Assembly (NCBI GenBank): GCA_002392765.1
Contig: DGHT01000053.1
Coordinates: 1 to 62,513, forward strand
Origin: Verrucomicrobia bacterium UBA3841
GTDB lineage: Bacteria > Verrucomicrobiota > Kiritimatiellia > RFP12 > UBA1067
Reading direction: 5' to 3'
Length of the DNA stretch: 62,513 bases
Under the pieces are notes generated by a model. It was not told where the DNA came from. It was given only the letters and a program-made list of their open reading frames with translations, and did no database searches. A program made the translations under genes and the position numbers. This document shows, piece by piece, positions 35,068 to 43,679 of this stretch. How positions within the stretch are numbered: the stretch's first letter is position 1; each line of letters starts with the position of its first letter.

Positions 35068-35972
35068 TCGATCTGGCGATAATCGGAGCGGGCCCGGCCG
35101 GGCTCGCGGCGGCGATCTACGCGGCGCGCTCCGGGATCGACGCCCTGACGTTCGAAGGAATGCAGGGAAGCCAGCTTTCGACGACAGATCTGGTCGAAAA
35201 CTATCCCGGCTTCGCCGAGGGGGTGGGCGCGCCGGAACTTTTGGGCGCAATGCGCCGCCAGGCCGTCAACCAGGGGGCGAAATTCGAGATGGACGAAATC
35301 GAATCGGTCGATTTCGCGGGCGGACGGAAGATCTTGCGCGGCATGACGGACGAATACGCGGCGCGCTCGGTGGTGATCGCGACCGGCGCGCGGGCGCGCT
35401 GGCTCGGGATCCCCGGCGAGGAGCAGTACAAGCGGCGGGGCGTGAGCGCGTGCGCCACGTGCGACGGCGCCTTTTTCAAGGGGAAGGAAGTGGCGGTCAT
35501 AGGCGGCGGCGATTCCGCCCTGTCGGAGGCGATATACCTTTCGCGCATTGCCTCCAAGGTGACCGTGGTGCACAGACGCGACCGTTTCCGCGCGACTGAG
35601 GCGCTGCAAAAACGCGTCGCGGAGCTGGAGAACGTCGCGCTTTGCATGGGCGAGACGCCCGCGGCGTTCGAGGGCGACGGCAGAGCGCTCTCGTCCATAG
35701 CGCTTTCGGGCGGGGGAAGGCTCGAGGTTTCGGGCGCGTTCGTCGCCATAGGACACGAACCGGTCACCGGTTTTCTGAAAGGCTCGGTCGCGCTTGATGC
35801 GGGCGGATACGTAAAGACCGATTCGCGCCAAATGACGGACGTTCCGGGCGTGTTCGCGGCGGGCGACTGCGCGGACCCCCTGTACAGGCAGGCGATTGTC
35901 GCCGCCGGACGCGGCGCCGCCGCGGCGATCGAGGCGTATTCATTTATTCAAAATCAAGGAGATGGAAAATGA
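35052..35972 (+). CDS. trxB: Thioredoxin reductase
   Basis: FAD/NADPH flavoprotein that reduces thioredoxin. The 306-residue protein has the FAD-binding IIGAGPAGLAAAIYAAR, the redox CATC in SACATCDGAFF, the NADPH-binding VIGGGDSALSEAIYL and GVFAAGDCAD. Immediately followed by trxA with an ATGA overlap, so enzyme and substrate are co-translated. Confidence 0.96.
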   Translation: MAQRLIDLAIIGAGPAGLAAAIYAARSGIDALTFEGMQGSQLSTTDLVENYPGFAEGVGAPELLGAMRRQAVNQGAKFEMDEIESVDFAGGRKILRGMTDEYAARSVVIATGARARWLGIPGEEQYKRRGVSACATCDGAFFKGKEVAVIGGGDSALSEAIYLSRIASKVTVVHRRDRFRATEALQKRVAELENVALCMGETPAAFEGDGRALSSIALSGGGRLEVSGAFVAIGHEPVTGFLKGSVALDAGGYVKTDSRQMTDVPGVFAAGDCADPLYRQAIVAAGRGAAAAIEAYSFIQNQGDGK

Positions 35973-36274
35973 CAGTAGACGCAAACGAATCAACATTCGA
36001 CGATATCGTATCCAAAGGGACGGTGATCGTCGATTTCTGGGCTACATGGTGCGGCCCGTGCAAAATGCAGGGCGTGATACTCGACGAGAAGGTCGCGGCG
36101 CTTCTGCCGGACGCGACGATAGCGAAAGTGGACGTGGACGCGAACCCCGCGCTCGCGGCGAGGTTTTCGATCATGTCGATACCGGCATTGAGGATATTCA
36201 AAAACGGAGAAATCGTCGCCTCGTTCGACGGGGTCACCAAGCCAGACGAAATTGTCGCCGCGGCGAATGCTTGA
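35969..36274 (+). CDS. trxA: Thioredoxin
   Basis: A 101-residue thioredoxin with the active-site WCGPC in FWATWCGPCKM and the cis-Pro in SIMSIPALRIFKNGE. Standard length. The partner of the upstream reductase. Confidence 0.96.
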   Translation: MTVDANESTFDDIVSKGTVIVDFWATWCGPCKMQGVILDEKVAALLPDATIAKVDVDANPALAARFSIMSIPALRIFKNGEIVASFDGVTKPDEIVAAANA

Positions 36275-36292
36275 AACGGAGGAACAGGAATA

Positions 36293-37672
36293 ATGAACAA
36301 GGACATAGTCTGCATAGGGGCGGGGTACATCGGCGGGCCGACGATGGCCGTGATCGCGCTCAAGAATCCCGGCCGCAAAGTGACGGTCGTCGACATCGAC
36401 AAGGAGCGCATCGACCGCTGGAATTCGCCCGATTTCAACCTGCCCGTGTACGAGCCCGGCCTCAAGGAAGTAGTTGCGGCCGTGCGCGGCAGAAACCTCT
36501 TCTTTTCGACCGACATTGAAAAGGCCGTCGCCGAATGCGATATCGTGTTCGTCGGAGTCAACACGCCGACCAAAATGTTCGGACGCGGGGCGGGCAGGGC
36601 GAGCGACCTCCAGTACTGGGAGGCGACCGCTCGCGAGATAAAGCGCTTTGCCAAGGGGGACAAGATCGTCATCGAAAAATCCACACTCCCGGTCCGCACG
36701 GCTGCGGCGATGGATGCGATTCTCAACGATGAACGGGGAACCGGGAGCGGGGAACTGGGAACGGGGCCTAAGTTCACGGTTCTCTCGAACCCGGAGTTTC
36801 TGGCCGAGGGCACTGCGATCAAGGATCTGCTGGAGCCCGACAGGGTTCTCATCGGCGGACCGTCGGACGAGACGGGCAGAAAGGCAGTCGAGGAAGCTGT
36901 CGAAATCTACGCCGCGTGGGTCGAACGCGAAAAGATCCTAACGACGGACGTATGGTCGGCGGAACTTACGAAACTCGCCGCGAACGCGTTCCTCGCGCAG
37001 CGCGTTTCGTCCATAAACGCCATCGCGGGACTCTGCGAGGCGACCGGCGCGGATGTGGACAGGGTTGCGCGCGTCATCGGTTTCGACAGCCGCATCGGTT
37101 CCAAATTCCTCAAGGCGGGTCCCGGTTTCGGCGGAAGCTGCTTCAAGAAGGACGTCCTCAATCTAGTCTATCTATGCGAGACCTACGGTCTGCATACCGC
37201 GGCCGAATACTGGATGGGCGTGATAAGGATGAACGAGCACCAGCAGGAGCGCATCGTCTCGCGCCTCTTCCGCGAGATGTTCAACACGCTCGCCAACAAG
37301 AAGATCACGCTTCTCGGTTTCGCGTTCAAGGCCGATACGGGCGACACGCGCGAAACGCCGGCCGGCGTCGTCGCGAGGCTTCTTGCCGACGAGCATGCGA
37401 ACATCACGATATCCGACCCGAAAGCTCTCGACAACGCAAAGCGCGATCTGGCCGATCTCGACGGGATAAAGTACGTTCCGGACGAGTACGAGGCGGCGAA
37501 AGGGGCCGACGCGGTGGTCGTGATGACAGACTGGCGCCATTATCCCTCGCTGGACTGGAGGAGAATCTTCGACGGCATGCGCAAGCCGGCGTTCGTATTC
37601 GACACCAGGAACTGTCTCGACCGCGACGCGCTGCTCAAAACCGGCTTCCGCGTGCTGAATATCGGAAAGTGA
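36293..37672 (+). CDS. ugd: UDP-glucose 6-dehydrogenase, eukaryote-like subtype
   Basis: Oxidises UDP-glucose to UDP-glucuronate for surface polysaccharides. The 459-residue protein opens CIGAGYIGGPTMAVIALKNP, which resembles animal/plant UGDH more than typical bacterial Ugd. The catalytic Cys is in GPGFGGSCFKKDVLNLVYL; SNPEFLAEGTAI and FAFKADTGDTRETPA are conserved. A heptanucleotide array (36731-36765) encodes the loop NDERGTGSGELGTG just before KFTVLSNPEF, about seven residues longer than I recall for animal UGDH. It opens a likely surface-glycan cluster with the next two genes. Confidence 0.92.
   Translation: MNKDIVCIGAGYIGGPTMAVIALKNPGRKVTVVDIDKERIDRWNSPDFNLPVYEPGLKEVVAAVRGRNLFFSTDIEKAVAECDIVFVGVNTPTKMFGRGAGRASDLQYWEATAREIKRFAKGDKIVIEKSTLPVRTAAAMDAILNDERGTGSGELGTGPKFTVLSNPEFLAEGTAIKDLLEPDRVLIGGPSDETGRKAVEEAVEIYAAWVEREKILTTDVWSAELTKLAANAFLAQRVSSINAIAGLCEATGADVDRVARVIGFDSRIGSKFLKAGPGFGGSCFKKDVLNLVYLCETYGLHTAAEYWMGVIRMNEHQQERIVSRLFREMFNTLANKKITLLGFAFKADTGDTRETPAGVVARLLADEHANITISDPKALDNAKRDLADLDGIKYVPDEYEAAKGADAVVVMTDWRHYPSLDWRRIFDGMRKPAFVFDTRNCLDRDALLKTGFRVLNIGK
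36731..36765 (+). repeat. Five in-frame heptanucleotide units (GAACGGG type) inside ugd
   Basis: Five consecutive 7-mers: GAACGGG, GAACCGG, GAGCGGG, GAACTGG, GAACGGG. They match the arrays in the GH-A hydrolase (55763) and GH27 (58122) genes. They encode Gly/Glu/Thr-rich residues in a loop and do not break the frame. Confidence 0.9.
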
Positions 37673-37702
37673 CGGCCGCCGCCGCGAAAGGAGACGTGAA
37701 AA

Positions 37703-38137
37703 ATGGGTAAAACGATCATAGGCTACACCACTGGCGTGTACGATCTCTTCCATATCGGCCACTTGAACCTTCTGAAGAACGCGAAGGGACTCTGCGACAA
37801 GCTCATCGTGGGCGTGTCGGTCGACGAACTTGTCGCGTACAAGCACAAGAAAGCCGTCATACCTTTCCAGGAGCGTCTCGAGATCGTACGCTCCATCAAG
37901 TATGTCGACGCGGTGGTGCCGCAGGAGGAACTCGACAAGTTCAAGATGTGGGAAAAGCTTCATTTCGACATCCTTTTCGTCGGGGACGACTGGTTCAACA
38001 CGCCGAGCTGGAAGGAGATGGAGGCGAGATTCGCCGACGTCGGCGTGCGGGTCGTCTACTTCCCCAGGACGAAAGGGACCAGTTCGACGCTCCTTTCCGC
38101 CACTCTCAAGAAAATCAGAGAAGGGGACGGCCAGTGA
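37703..38137 (+). CDS. TagD-like cytidylyltransferase
   Basis: A 144-residue nucleotidyltransferase that activates a phosphorylated alcohol (glycerol-3-phosphate, phosphocholine or similar) as its CDP derivative. The HxGH motif is in TTGVYDLFHIGHLNLLKNAK, and the RTKGTSST region matches the RTxGxSTT signature. It is directly coupled (GTGA) to a LicD-family gene, so a CDP-choline- or CDP-glycerol-type product used by that transferase is plausible. Confidence 0.83.
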   Translation: MGKTIIGYTTGVYDLFHIGHLNLLKNAKGLCDKLIVGVSVDELVAYKHKKAVIPFQERLEIVRSIKYVDAVVPQEELDKFKMWEKLHFDILFVGDDWFNTPSWKEMEARFADVGVRVVYFPRTKGTSSTLLSATLKKIREGDGQ

Positions 38138-39075
38138 AATTCCTGGAGACGAAGTTCGAGAAGGGGCGCTACGTAACGCGTCTTCTCGGAATGAAGATAC
38201 GCAAAAGCGCCGCCGAACCGGAACTTTCCCTCCAGGCGTCTCTCTTGAGGCGCGAGCTGCTGACGACGGTCGATATCGGCAAGGCGCCTCTTGCGCGCGG
38301 CATGGCCCGCGACGTGCAGCTCGCCGGAATCGTGCTTCTCAAGGAAGTCCTTCGCGTCGCGCGCGAGAACGGATTCCATCCCTGGACGATCAGCGGGTCG
38401 CTTCTCGGAGTGGTTCGTCACGACGGACACTGCATCCCCTGGGACGACGATGTCGACCAAGGGATGATCCGCGAAGAGTACGCCAGGTTCTGCGAAGTGT
38501 TCAACGAGAAGTGCGAGCCGGGCTATTTCGCGTGGCGCAGGTATTCGCGCAAGTGGAACCAGATAAAGATATCCCACAAGGAACTCCCCGCCGACGTGAC
38601 GACTTCGGTGATGTCCTACGACCGCTACTTCAAGCCGCTCGAGACGCTCGGGGAAAAGCATGCTCTTTTCATGAAAGTCCGCAGCGAACAGGAAAGGGTA
38701 TCGAGGACGTTCACGCCGGAATCGACCGATAAAGACCATTTCGACGCACTCGAGGACTCCCGCGAGCGCGTCATTCTCGAAGGCAGGGGCTCCGCGCCCG
38801 GCGAATCGAAACCGGCGATTTTCCGTGGCGTGGAATTCATGGTCGCCGGATGGGTGAAAGAAGCGGTCTACGATTACGACGACATCTTTCCTCTGCGCAA
38901 GGCCACGCTTGAAGGAGTGGAAGTCGCCGTGCCGAACGATCCGGAGACGGTTCTGACATACAACTACGGCGACTGGGCCGGATGGCCGGGCCGTCTCAAG
39001 CCGCATCATCCGGCGTCCCGGTTCGATATGGAAAAGGCTCTTAAGCTCCGGCGCTTTCTGAAGCGGCACGGATGA
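38134..39075 (+). CDS. licD: LicD-family phosphotransferase
   Basis: A 313-residue protein with the LicD signature WTISGSLLGVVRHDG followed by IPWDDDVDQGM, the nucleotidyltransferase-fold active site that moves phosphocholine (or ribitol/glycerol phosphate) onto surface glycans. The start is GTG 38134, overlapping the stop of the cytidylyltransferase. The pair could decorate LPS or another surface glycan; donor identity is unknown. A strong terminator follows. Confidence 0.85.
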   Translation: MKFLETKFEKGRYVTRLLGMKIRKSAAEPELSLQASLLRRELLTTVDIGKAPLARGMARDVQLAGIVLLKEVLRVARENGFHPWTISGSLLGVVRHDGHCIPWDDDVDQGMIREEYARFCEVFNEKCEPGYFAWRRYSRKWNQIKISHKELPADVTTSVMSYDRYFKPLETLGEKHALFMKVRSEQERVSRTFTPESTDKDHFDALEDSRERVILEGRGSAPGESKPAIFRGVEFMVAGWVKEAVYDYDDIFPLRKATLEGVEVAVPNDPETVLTYNYGDWAGWPGRLKPHHPASRFDMEKALKLRRFLKRHG

Positions 39076-39103
39076 TTCCCGCCGCCCTGCAATCCATATC
39101 GTA

Positions 39104-39150
39104 CAAACAGAAAAGGCATGCGCGGAACCGCGCGTGCCTTTTTCTGTTTG
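39104..39150. terminator. Bidirectional terminator between licD and hsp20
   Basis: A nearly perfect 22-bp stem (39104-39125 with 39128-39150) has a 2-nt loop, one G-T pair and one bulged T. It is flanked by A- and T-runs on the proper sides for both strands. It ends the convergent licD (+) and hsp20 (-) transcripts. Confidence 0.95.
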
Positions 39151-39486
39151 TCAGAGGATGTCGATTTTCACGGCTTTCGTTTCGGGCCGCTTGCCGATTT
39201 CGACGGCGAGGACTCCGTTTTCCAGTTTCGCTTTCAAGGCCGACGGATCCGCCTTTTCGGGGAGATCCGCGCTCATCGCGTAATTCGTCCTCTCGAATTC
39301 GCCGACAACCTGCTTGAAGCCGGCGGGATTCTGGTACTTCGCGTGCGTCTTCAGCGTCAGCGTCCTGCCTTCCATTTTCAACTCGACATCTTCCTTGCCG
39401 ACACCCGGCAGCTGAATCTTGATTTCATATCCGTCCGGCTTTTCGCAGAAGCTTGCCGCCGGAACCCTGAATGTCTCTTCGTTCAT
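39151..39486 (-). CDS. Hsp20/alpha-crystallin small heat shock protein, second copy
   Basis: A 111-residue small heat shock protein. The alpha-crystallin domain has GYEIKIQLPGVGKEDVELKM, EFERTNYAMSADLPEKAD and LENGVLAVEI. The N-terminal arm is very short and the chain ends at DIL without an IxI tail. GGAG lies upstream on the minus strand. It is 31 bp after the first hsp20 gene and shares its promoter. Confidence 0.93.
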   Translation of the reverse strand: MNEETFRVPAASFCEKPDGYEIKIQLPGVGKEDVELKMEGRTLTLKTHAKYQNPAGFKQVVGEFERTNYAMSADLPEKADPSALKAKLENGVLAVEIGKRPETKAVKIDIL

Positions 39487-39517
39487 GGTAAATCTCCTTT
39501 CTTTTCAGACATCGCTT

Positions 39518-39931
39518 TTATGCGATTGCGATTTTCTTTACGCCTTCGTTTTCGATCCTGGGCAGTTCAATGCGCAGAACTCCGTTTGCGAACTTCGCAT
39601 TCGCTTTCGCCGCATCGACGCGGAAGGGCAGTTCGACGCGCCGGCTCCACGCGGGCGCCTTTGCTTCGCTGGGCGTTTCTTTCTTTTCGCCTTCGTCCGC
39701 CTTCGGCTTGTCGGAAACGACCACAGCCTGCGGTTCAAGCGTAAGATCTACGTCCTTCGCCGTCTTGCCTGGCAGCTCGAGATCCACAATCATCGCGTTG
39801 TCGTCCAGATATACGTTCACGGGCGGGAAATGTCCCGTAGCGCGGGCCCTGATGTCCCTGAGCACATGTCCGCCGACATCGAACATGTCATCGAGGAAGC
39901 TCCACGGATCCATATTCATTATCGTATTCAT
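39518..39931 (-). CDS. Hsp20/alpha-crystallin small heat shock protein, first copy
   Basis: A 137-residue small heat shock protein. The N-terminal arm (MNTIMNMDPWSFLDDMFD) resembles other Hsp20 proteins. PPVNVYLDDNAMIVDLELPG and KFANGVLRIELPRIENEGVK form the alpha-crystallin core, with an acidic/Lys insert (DEGEKKETPSEAK) in the middle loop. The start at 39931 has AGGAG upstream; the longer frame from 40255 would run through the promoter. It is preceded by a sigma-54 type promoter, not a visible CIRCE element. Confidence 0.92.
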   Translation of the reverse strand: MNTIMNMDPWSFLDDMFDVGGHVLRDIRARATGHFPPVNVYLDDNAMIVDLELPGKTAKDVDLTLEPQAVVVSDKPKADEGEKKETPSEAKAPAWSRRVELPFRVDAAKANAKFANGVLRIELPRIENEGVKKIAIA

Positions 39932-39970
39932 TTTTGTTTCTCCTTTCGTTGATTGCCAACACCATGCATA

Positions 39971-39988
39971 TAGCAACGTGCGTGCCAA
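39971..39988 (-). promoter_or_regulatory. Sigma-54 (RpoN) promoter of the hsp20 pair
   Basis: On the minus strand the sequence reads TTGGCACGCACGTTGCTA, an exact match to the -24/-12 consensus TGGCAC-N5-TTGC(A/T). The ATG lies 40 nt downstream of the -12 element. No competing sigma-70 site is evident. Confidence 0.85.
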
Positions 39989-40019
39989 CGGGAGAACACC
40001 ATAGGCGGAACCGGCGAGT

Positions 40020-40053
40020 GGGACAAAACGTCCCGCTTGTGCGACAGAATGTC
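40020..40053 (-). promoter_or_regulatory. Two upstream activator-like sites for the hsp20 sigma-54 promoter
   Basis: GGGACAAAACGTCCC (40020-40034) is an inverted repeat. A related GCGACAGAATGTC (about 40041-40053) repeats the GACA-N4-GTC pattern 21 bp away, two helical turns. They lie about 60-90 bp upstream of the predicted start, where enhancer-binding activators sit. Assignment is inference. Confidence 0.6.
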
Positions 40054-40698
40054 TTAAAGACTGCCCATTATTTCGGCCAATTCCGAAAAGTTGTCGATTT
40101 TCGCCGTATATTTGCTGTCGCGGAGGATTCCAAAACCGAAAGTGCAGAATGCGCTTTTGACTCCGGCGTTTGCGGCGCATTCGAGATCCGTCCAGTTGTC
40201 GCCGACCATCCAGTCCTCGCCAGTAACCTTGTGACCGCCCATTTTCTTTGCGCATTCCAAAAGCGGCAGCGCGCTGGGCTTCATTTCCGCGCAGTCGCCT
40301 CCTGCGATTACGGCATCGCCGAAAAAGCGTTCAATATCGAGTTTGCGGATGATGGCATGGACTGCGGACGACGGCTTGGCGGTGTTTATGCCGAGAAGCC
40401 ATCCGGCTGATGAAAGACGTTCAAGCGTTTGCGCAACCCCGGGGTAGAGAGTTACGCTTTCAAGCGCGTGGAGGGCATAGCGTTCCATGAACATCCCCCA
40501 TACGTTTTCTATGTCGGCGGCCGCTTCCGGGATGGCGTTGGAGAGCAGATGTTTCGCGCCAAGGCCTACGTGCCGCAGGATCGAGTCCATCGGAAGCGCG
40601 GAAAGTCCAAGATCCCGTCTTGTGTGGTTGACGGTCGCGCAGAGATCGGCGCGCGAGTCGATAAGCGTACCGTCCATATCGAAAAACGCGGCTTTCAC
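40054..40698 (-). CDS. HAD-family phosphatase, phosphoglycolate phosphatase-like
   Basis: A 214-residue haloacid dehalogenase-type phosphatase. Motif I is FFDMDGTLIDS, motif II is INTAKPSS, the Lys region is GGDCAEMKPSALPLL and motif IV is MVGDNWTDLECAANAG. It has the alpha-helical cap between motifs I and II (subfamily IA), like Gph. Substrate is not fixed. It follows the M16 peptidase by 2 bp and is probably the last gene of that operon; the hsp20 promoter starts just after it. Confidence 0.85.
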   Translation of the reverse strand: MKAAFFDMDGTLIDSRADLCATVNHTRRDLGLSALPMDSILRHVGLGAKHLLSNAIPEAAADIENVWGMFMERYALHALESVTLYPGVAQTLERLSSAGWLLGINTAKPSSAVHAIIRKLDIERFFGDAVIAGGDCAEMKPSALPLLECAKKMGGHKVTGEDWMVGDNWTDLECAANAGVKSAFCTFGFGILRDSKYTAKIDNFSELAEIMGSL

Positions 40699-40700
40699 GT

Positions 40701-43679
40701 CTACTCTTCCTCCTTTGCCGGGTTTTGCCGTTCTTCTTTGGACATCACCGTTTCAATCGAATCGAGCGCCGCGGCGCAGGATTTCACCTGCTCTTCTCCG
40801 CCCACGATGCAGATCGACGTCGATGCCGCGGCCTTTTCAAGCCGGTCGGCAAACGCCAGTATATCCTCCCTTTTCGTCGAAATCACGCTTTTTGCGAGCT
40901 GTTCGCGGCATTCCGGGGTTTTCCCGGATGCGACTATGGCCAGCGCCCTGTCCATCTCCCCGGACGGTGTCAGATACGGTTCCATTTTCGCCAGGGCGCT
41001 GATGATATAGTCGGTTACGTCCTCCTTCGCCGCCTTGCGCAACTCGGCGGCAGAGGCATCGTATACATCGAGGCTGCGCAGGGGGTTCGGATCGTTCCAG
41101 GAGAGGAACAGGGCCTCGCCGGACGTCGCTCTCGAGAATGAACCGCCGTAGGCGCCTCCCTTGACGCGTATTTCCTGCCAGAGGTGCCCGAGCGAAAGCA
41201 TGCGCCCTGCGACAAGCGCCGGACCGTCTTCGGCCTGTATGAACGCCGCTTTCGCAGCGTTGGCAACATCCCCCTGCGAGACTATTCCGGTGCGGACGGC
41301 GGGGAAGGGCTGTTCCACGCAGCCTGTCGGCCTGTTCGCAAGCGGGAAGCGTGCGGCGAGTTTGCGCGCCCATTCGACAGGTACGTTGTCGGACACGAAA
41401 ACGTGCGATGCGCCCCCTGCCACGACCTTTTGCATCAGCGATCCGAGCCCGGCGCAAACGGCACCGGCGCCGGACGGCATCGCGTCGTCGAGTTTCTGCA
41501 GCCTTCTGAGCGCGGAAAATCCGGAGAACCGTTCCTCTACGGCGCCGCAGGAGGACAGCGAAGCGAATGCAAGCAGTCTGGCGAACCGTCTGCCTGACAT
41601 CCCTCCAGCGGAGAACTCCATCGATCTTCTCGATTGCGTCAGCCTTGGAGCGATGGATCCGGGATCGTTGAAGTCGCTCGAAAGAAGAATTTCAGGGATG
41701 AGCTCCATGATGCCGTCGAGTTTCGCATCGAGCGCGGCGGTCTTCACTGCAAGATAGGCGTGTGCGGGCCCCGGACGTCCGTCGCGCGGTTTTTCCGCAA
41801 AGACGTCCGTCATGGTGGCGAAACGCCCGAGTTTCATGTCGATGGCTTTCTTGAGTTCCTCTGCGGAACGGGTGGCGGTCGACAGCTCTCCGTACAGTTC
41901 GGCGCAGAATGAAATGTCGGAAAGGTCGTCTCCTGAAAAACCGTCGAGCGGGAAAAGAAGCGTCACGTACGCGATTCCCGTCGCCTGCGTCTTCACCGGG
42001 TACACGCGCCCGCCGCCGTTTCCGGCGTCTACGCATCCGTATTTCGGAACCGACACTGCGCCGTCGAGATCCGAGAGGGAAAGCCGCGGCAGCCTGGCCG
42101 CATCCTCCGCACGCTCGGCGGCGGTCTGGTACGCCGCGAGCGACTCCATGTCTTTCAGTGCCGACGGCGGCATGTTTTTCGCATCCTGCTCCGTCGCAAG
42201 CCGCTCTTCTTCGCGGCGGGTTTTGGCCAGAGATGCGTCGGGAACCATTTCAAGCCTTGCCCAGGCGTCGTTTTCGAGGAACACCTCGCGGGCGAGACTC
42301 TCGAAATACCCTTGGTCGATTTTCTCGCGCAGAGAAGCGAATTTGCTGCGGAATTCGAATCCGCCCGCGAGGTCTCTCCCGTACAGCCAGCGTCCCATGA
42401 GCGCCTCGAAGTAGGCCAGACCCCTCGGGAAAGTGCCGAAATCGCGCTCCAGCACCTCGAATTCCTTGCGTTCCATGATCGCCTTGAGCTTTTCATGGTC
42501 GAACCCGCCGTCGCACAGCGACGCGATTTCGCCGCGGATGAGAGAGCGTATCTCGGCGGCTTTACCGTCGCGCGCATTGTCCACCAGTATCTGCATCTCG
42601 ATCTGTTCGCATCCGGACACCGACACCTGCACGTCTTCGCAAAGTCCTTTCCCGACGAGGAGGCGCGGCAGTGGTTCGTCGTTAGTCTCCGCGAGCGCGG
42701 AGGCCAGTATCTTAAGGGCGATTCTGCGCTCGATGTCCCCGCCGGAACCCGTGATCGACGAATCGAGAATGACGGTTTTGTCCCTGCAATCCTCGCCGGC
42801 CGGCGGTTCGTAGGGGATTGTCCTGCCGGCCGCTTTCGGGACCTGCAGGGGGATCGCGGTATCGATTTCGATTTTGGAATACGGGGCGAATGCGGCGTCG
42901 AGACGGGACATTACGGCTTCGAGATCCACTTTCCCGTCGAGAAACACGATCGCGTTCGACGGGTGGTAGTGCTTGCGGTAGAAATCGCGGAAAGCCTCGA
43001 ACGTGAGCGACGGAATAGCCTTGGGGTCGCCGCCGGAGACGAACCTGTAGGCGTTGTCGGGGTAGAGCAGCCTGTCGGATTCCACGGCGGCCAGCTGGTA
43101 GCGGTCGGCGAATACGCCTTTCATTTCGTTGTAGACTACGCCGTTGCGCAAAAACACGCCGCTTTCGGGATCCTTTTCCCAGTGCCAGCCCTCCTGAAGA
43201 AAGCCGTTGTTCTCCTTTACGCACAGAGGATCGAACACGGCGTCGAGGTAGATGTCTATCAGATTGAGAAAATCGGCCGAATTGCGCGAGCATACCGGGT
43301 ATGCCGTGTGATCCGGGGCGGTCCACGCGTTTATGAAAGTCGCGAAAGAACTTTTCAGCAGATGGACGAACGGGTCTTTAACGGGGTATTTCCCCGATCC
43401 GCACAAGACGGCGTGCTCTAGTATGTGCGCAACGCCCGTATCGTCCTGCGGGACGGTCTTGAAAGCGATTGCGAAGGTTTTGTTGTCGTCGTCCCTGTCC
43501 AACCAGACGAGATCCGCGCCTGTCTTGACATGTTCCATCCGGACGAGTTTCGCGGAGATGTCCGGCAGAGATTCCTCCTGTACGACTCTGAATCCGTGCG
43601 CCGCGGCACTTTCCGACGCAGCGGGGGCGGCAGGCGCGGCAAGTCCCGCTACTCCGCATGCAAGAAGCGTTTTCATCAT
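40701..43679 (-). CDS. Secreted M16C metallopeptidase (presequence protease-like)
   Basis: A 992-residue zinc peptidase of the insulinase/PreP group. It has a short N-terminal hydrophobic Ala-rich export signal. The inverted zinc motif HxxEH is H85-IL-E88-H89 in TGVAHILEHAVLCGS, with the distal Glu in NEMKGVF. Four M16 half-domains account for the length. PreP-like enzymes degrade free peptides, here probably in the periplasm. Start ATG overlaps the stop of the M28 peptidase, so the two peptidases are coupled. Confidence 0.9.
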   Translation of the reverse strand: MMKTLLACGVAGLAAPAAPAASESAAAHGFRVVQEESLPDISAKLVRMEHVKTGADLVWLDRDDDNKTFAIAFKTVPQDDTGVAHILEHAVLCGSGKYPVKDPFVHLLKSSFATFINAWTAPDHTAYPVCSRNSADFLNLIDIYLDAVFDPLCVKENNGFLQEGWHWEKDPESGVFLRNGVVYNEMKGVFADRYQLAAVESDRLLYPDNAYRFVSGGDPKAIPSLTFEAFRDFYRKHYHPSNAIVFLDGKVDLEAVMSRLDAAFAPYSKIEIDTAIPLQVPKAAGRTIPYEPPAGEDCRDKTVILDSSITGSGGDIERRIALKILASALAETNDEPLPRLLVGKGLCEDVQVSVSGCEQIEMQILVDNARDGKAAEIRSLIRGEIASLCDGGFDHEKLKAIMERKEFEVLERDFGTFPRGLAYFEALMGRWLYGRDLAGGFEFRSKFASLREKIDQGYFESLAREVFLENDAWARLEMVPDASLAKTRREEERLATEQDAKNMPPSALKDMESLAAYQTAAERAEDAARLPRLSLSDLDGAVSVPKYGCVDAGNGGGRVYPVKTQATGIAYVTLLFPLDGFSGDDLSDISFCAELYGELSTATRSAEELKKAIDMKLGRFATMTDVFAEKPRDGRPGPAHAYLAVKTAALDAKLDGIMELIPEILLSSDFNDPGSIAPRLTQSRRSMEFSAGGMSGRRFARLLAFASLSSCGAVEERFSGFSALRRLQKLDDAMPSGAGAVCAGLGSLMQKVVAGGASHVFVSDNVPVEWARKLAARFPLANRPTGCVEQPFPAVRTGIVSQGDVANAAKAAFIQAEDGPALVAGRMLSLGHLWQEIRVKGGAYGGSFSRATSGEALFLSWNDPNPLRSLDVYDASAAELRKAAKEDVTDYIISALAKMEPYLTPSGEMDRALAIVASGKTPECREQLAKSVISTKREDILAFADRLEKAAASTSICIVGGEEQVKSCAAALDSIETVMSKEERQNPAKEEE

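Noticed and set aside
39932..40053. CIRCE or RNA-thermometer control of hsp20
   Set aside because: No TTAGCACTC-N9-GAGTGCTAA-like inverted repeat is visible, and the short leader shows no clear ROSE-type fold; the sigma-54 match is much stronger.
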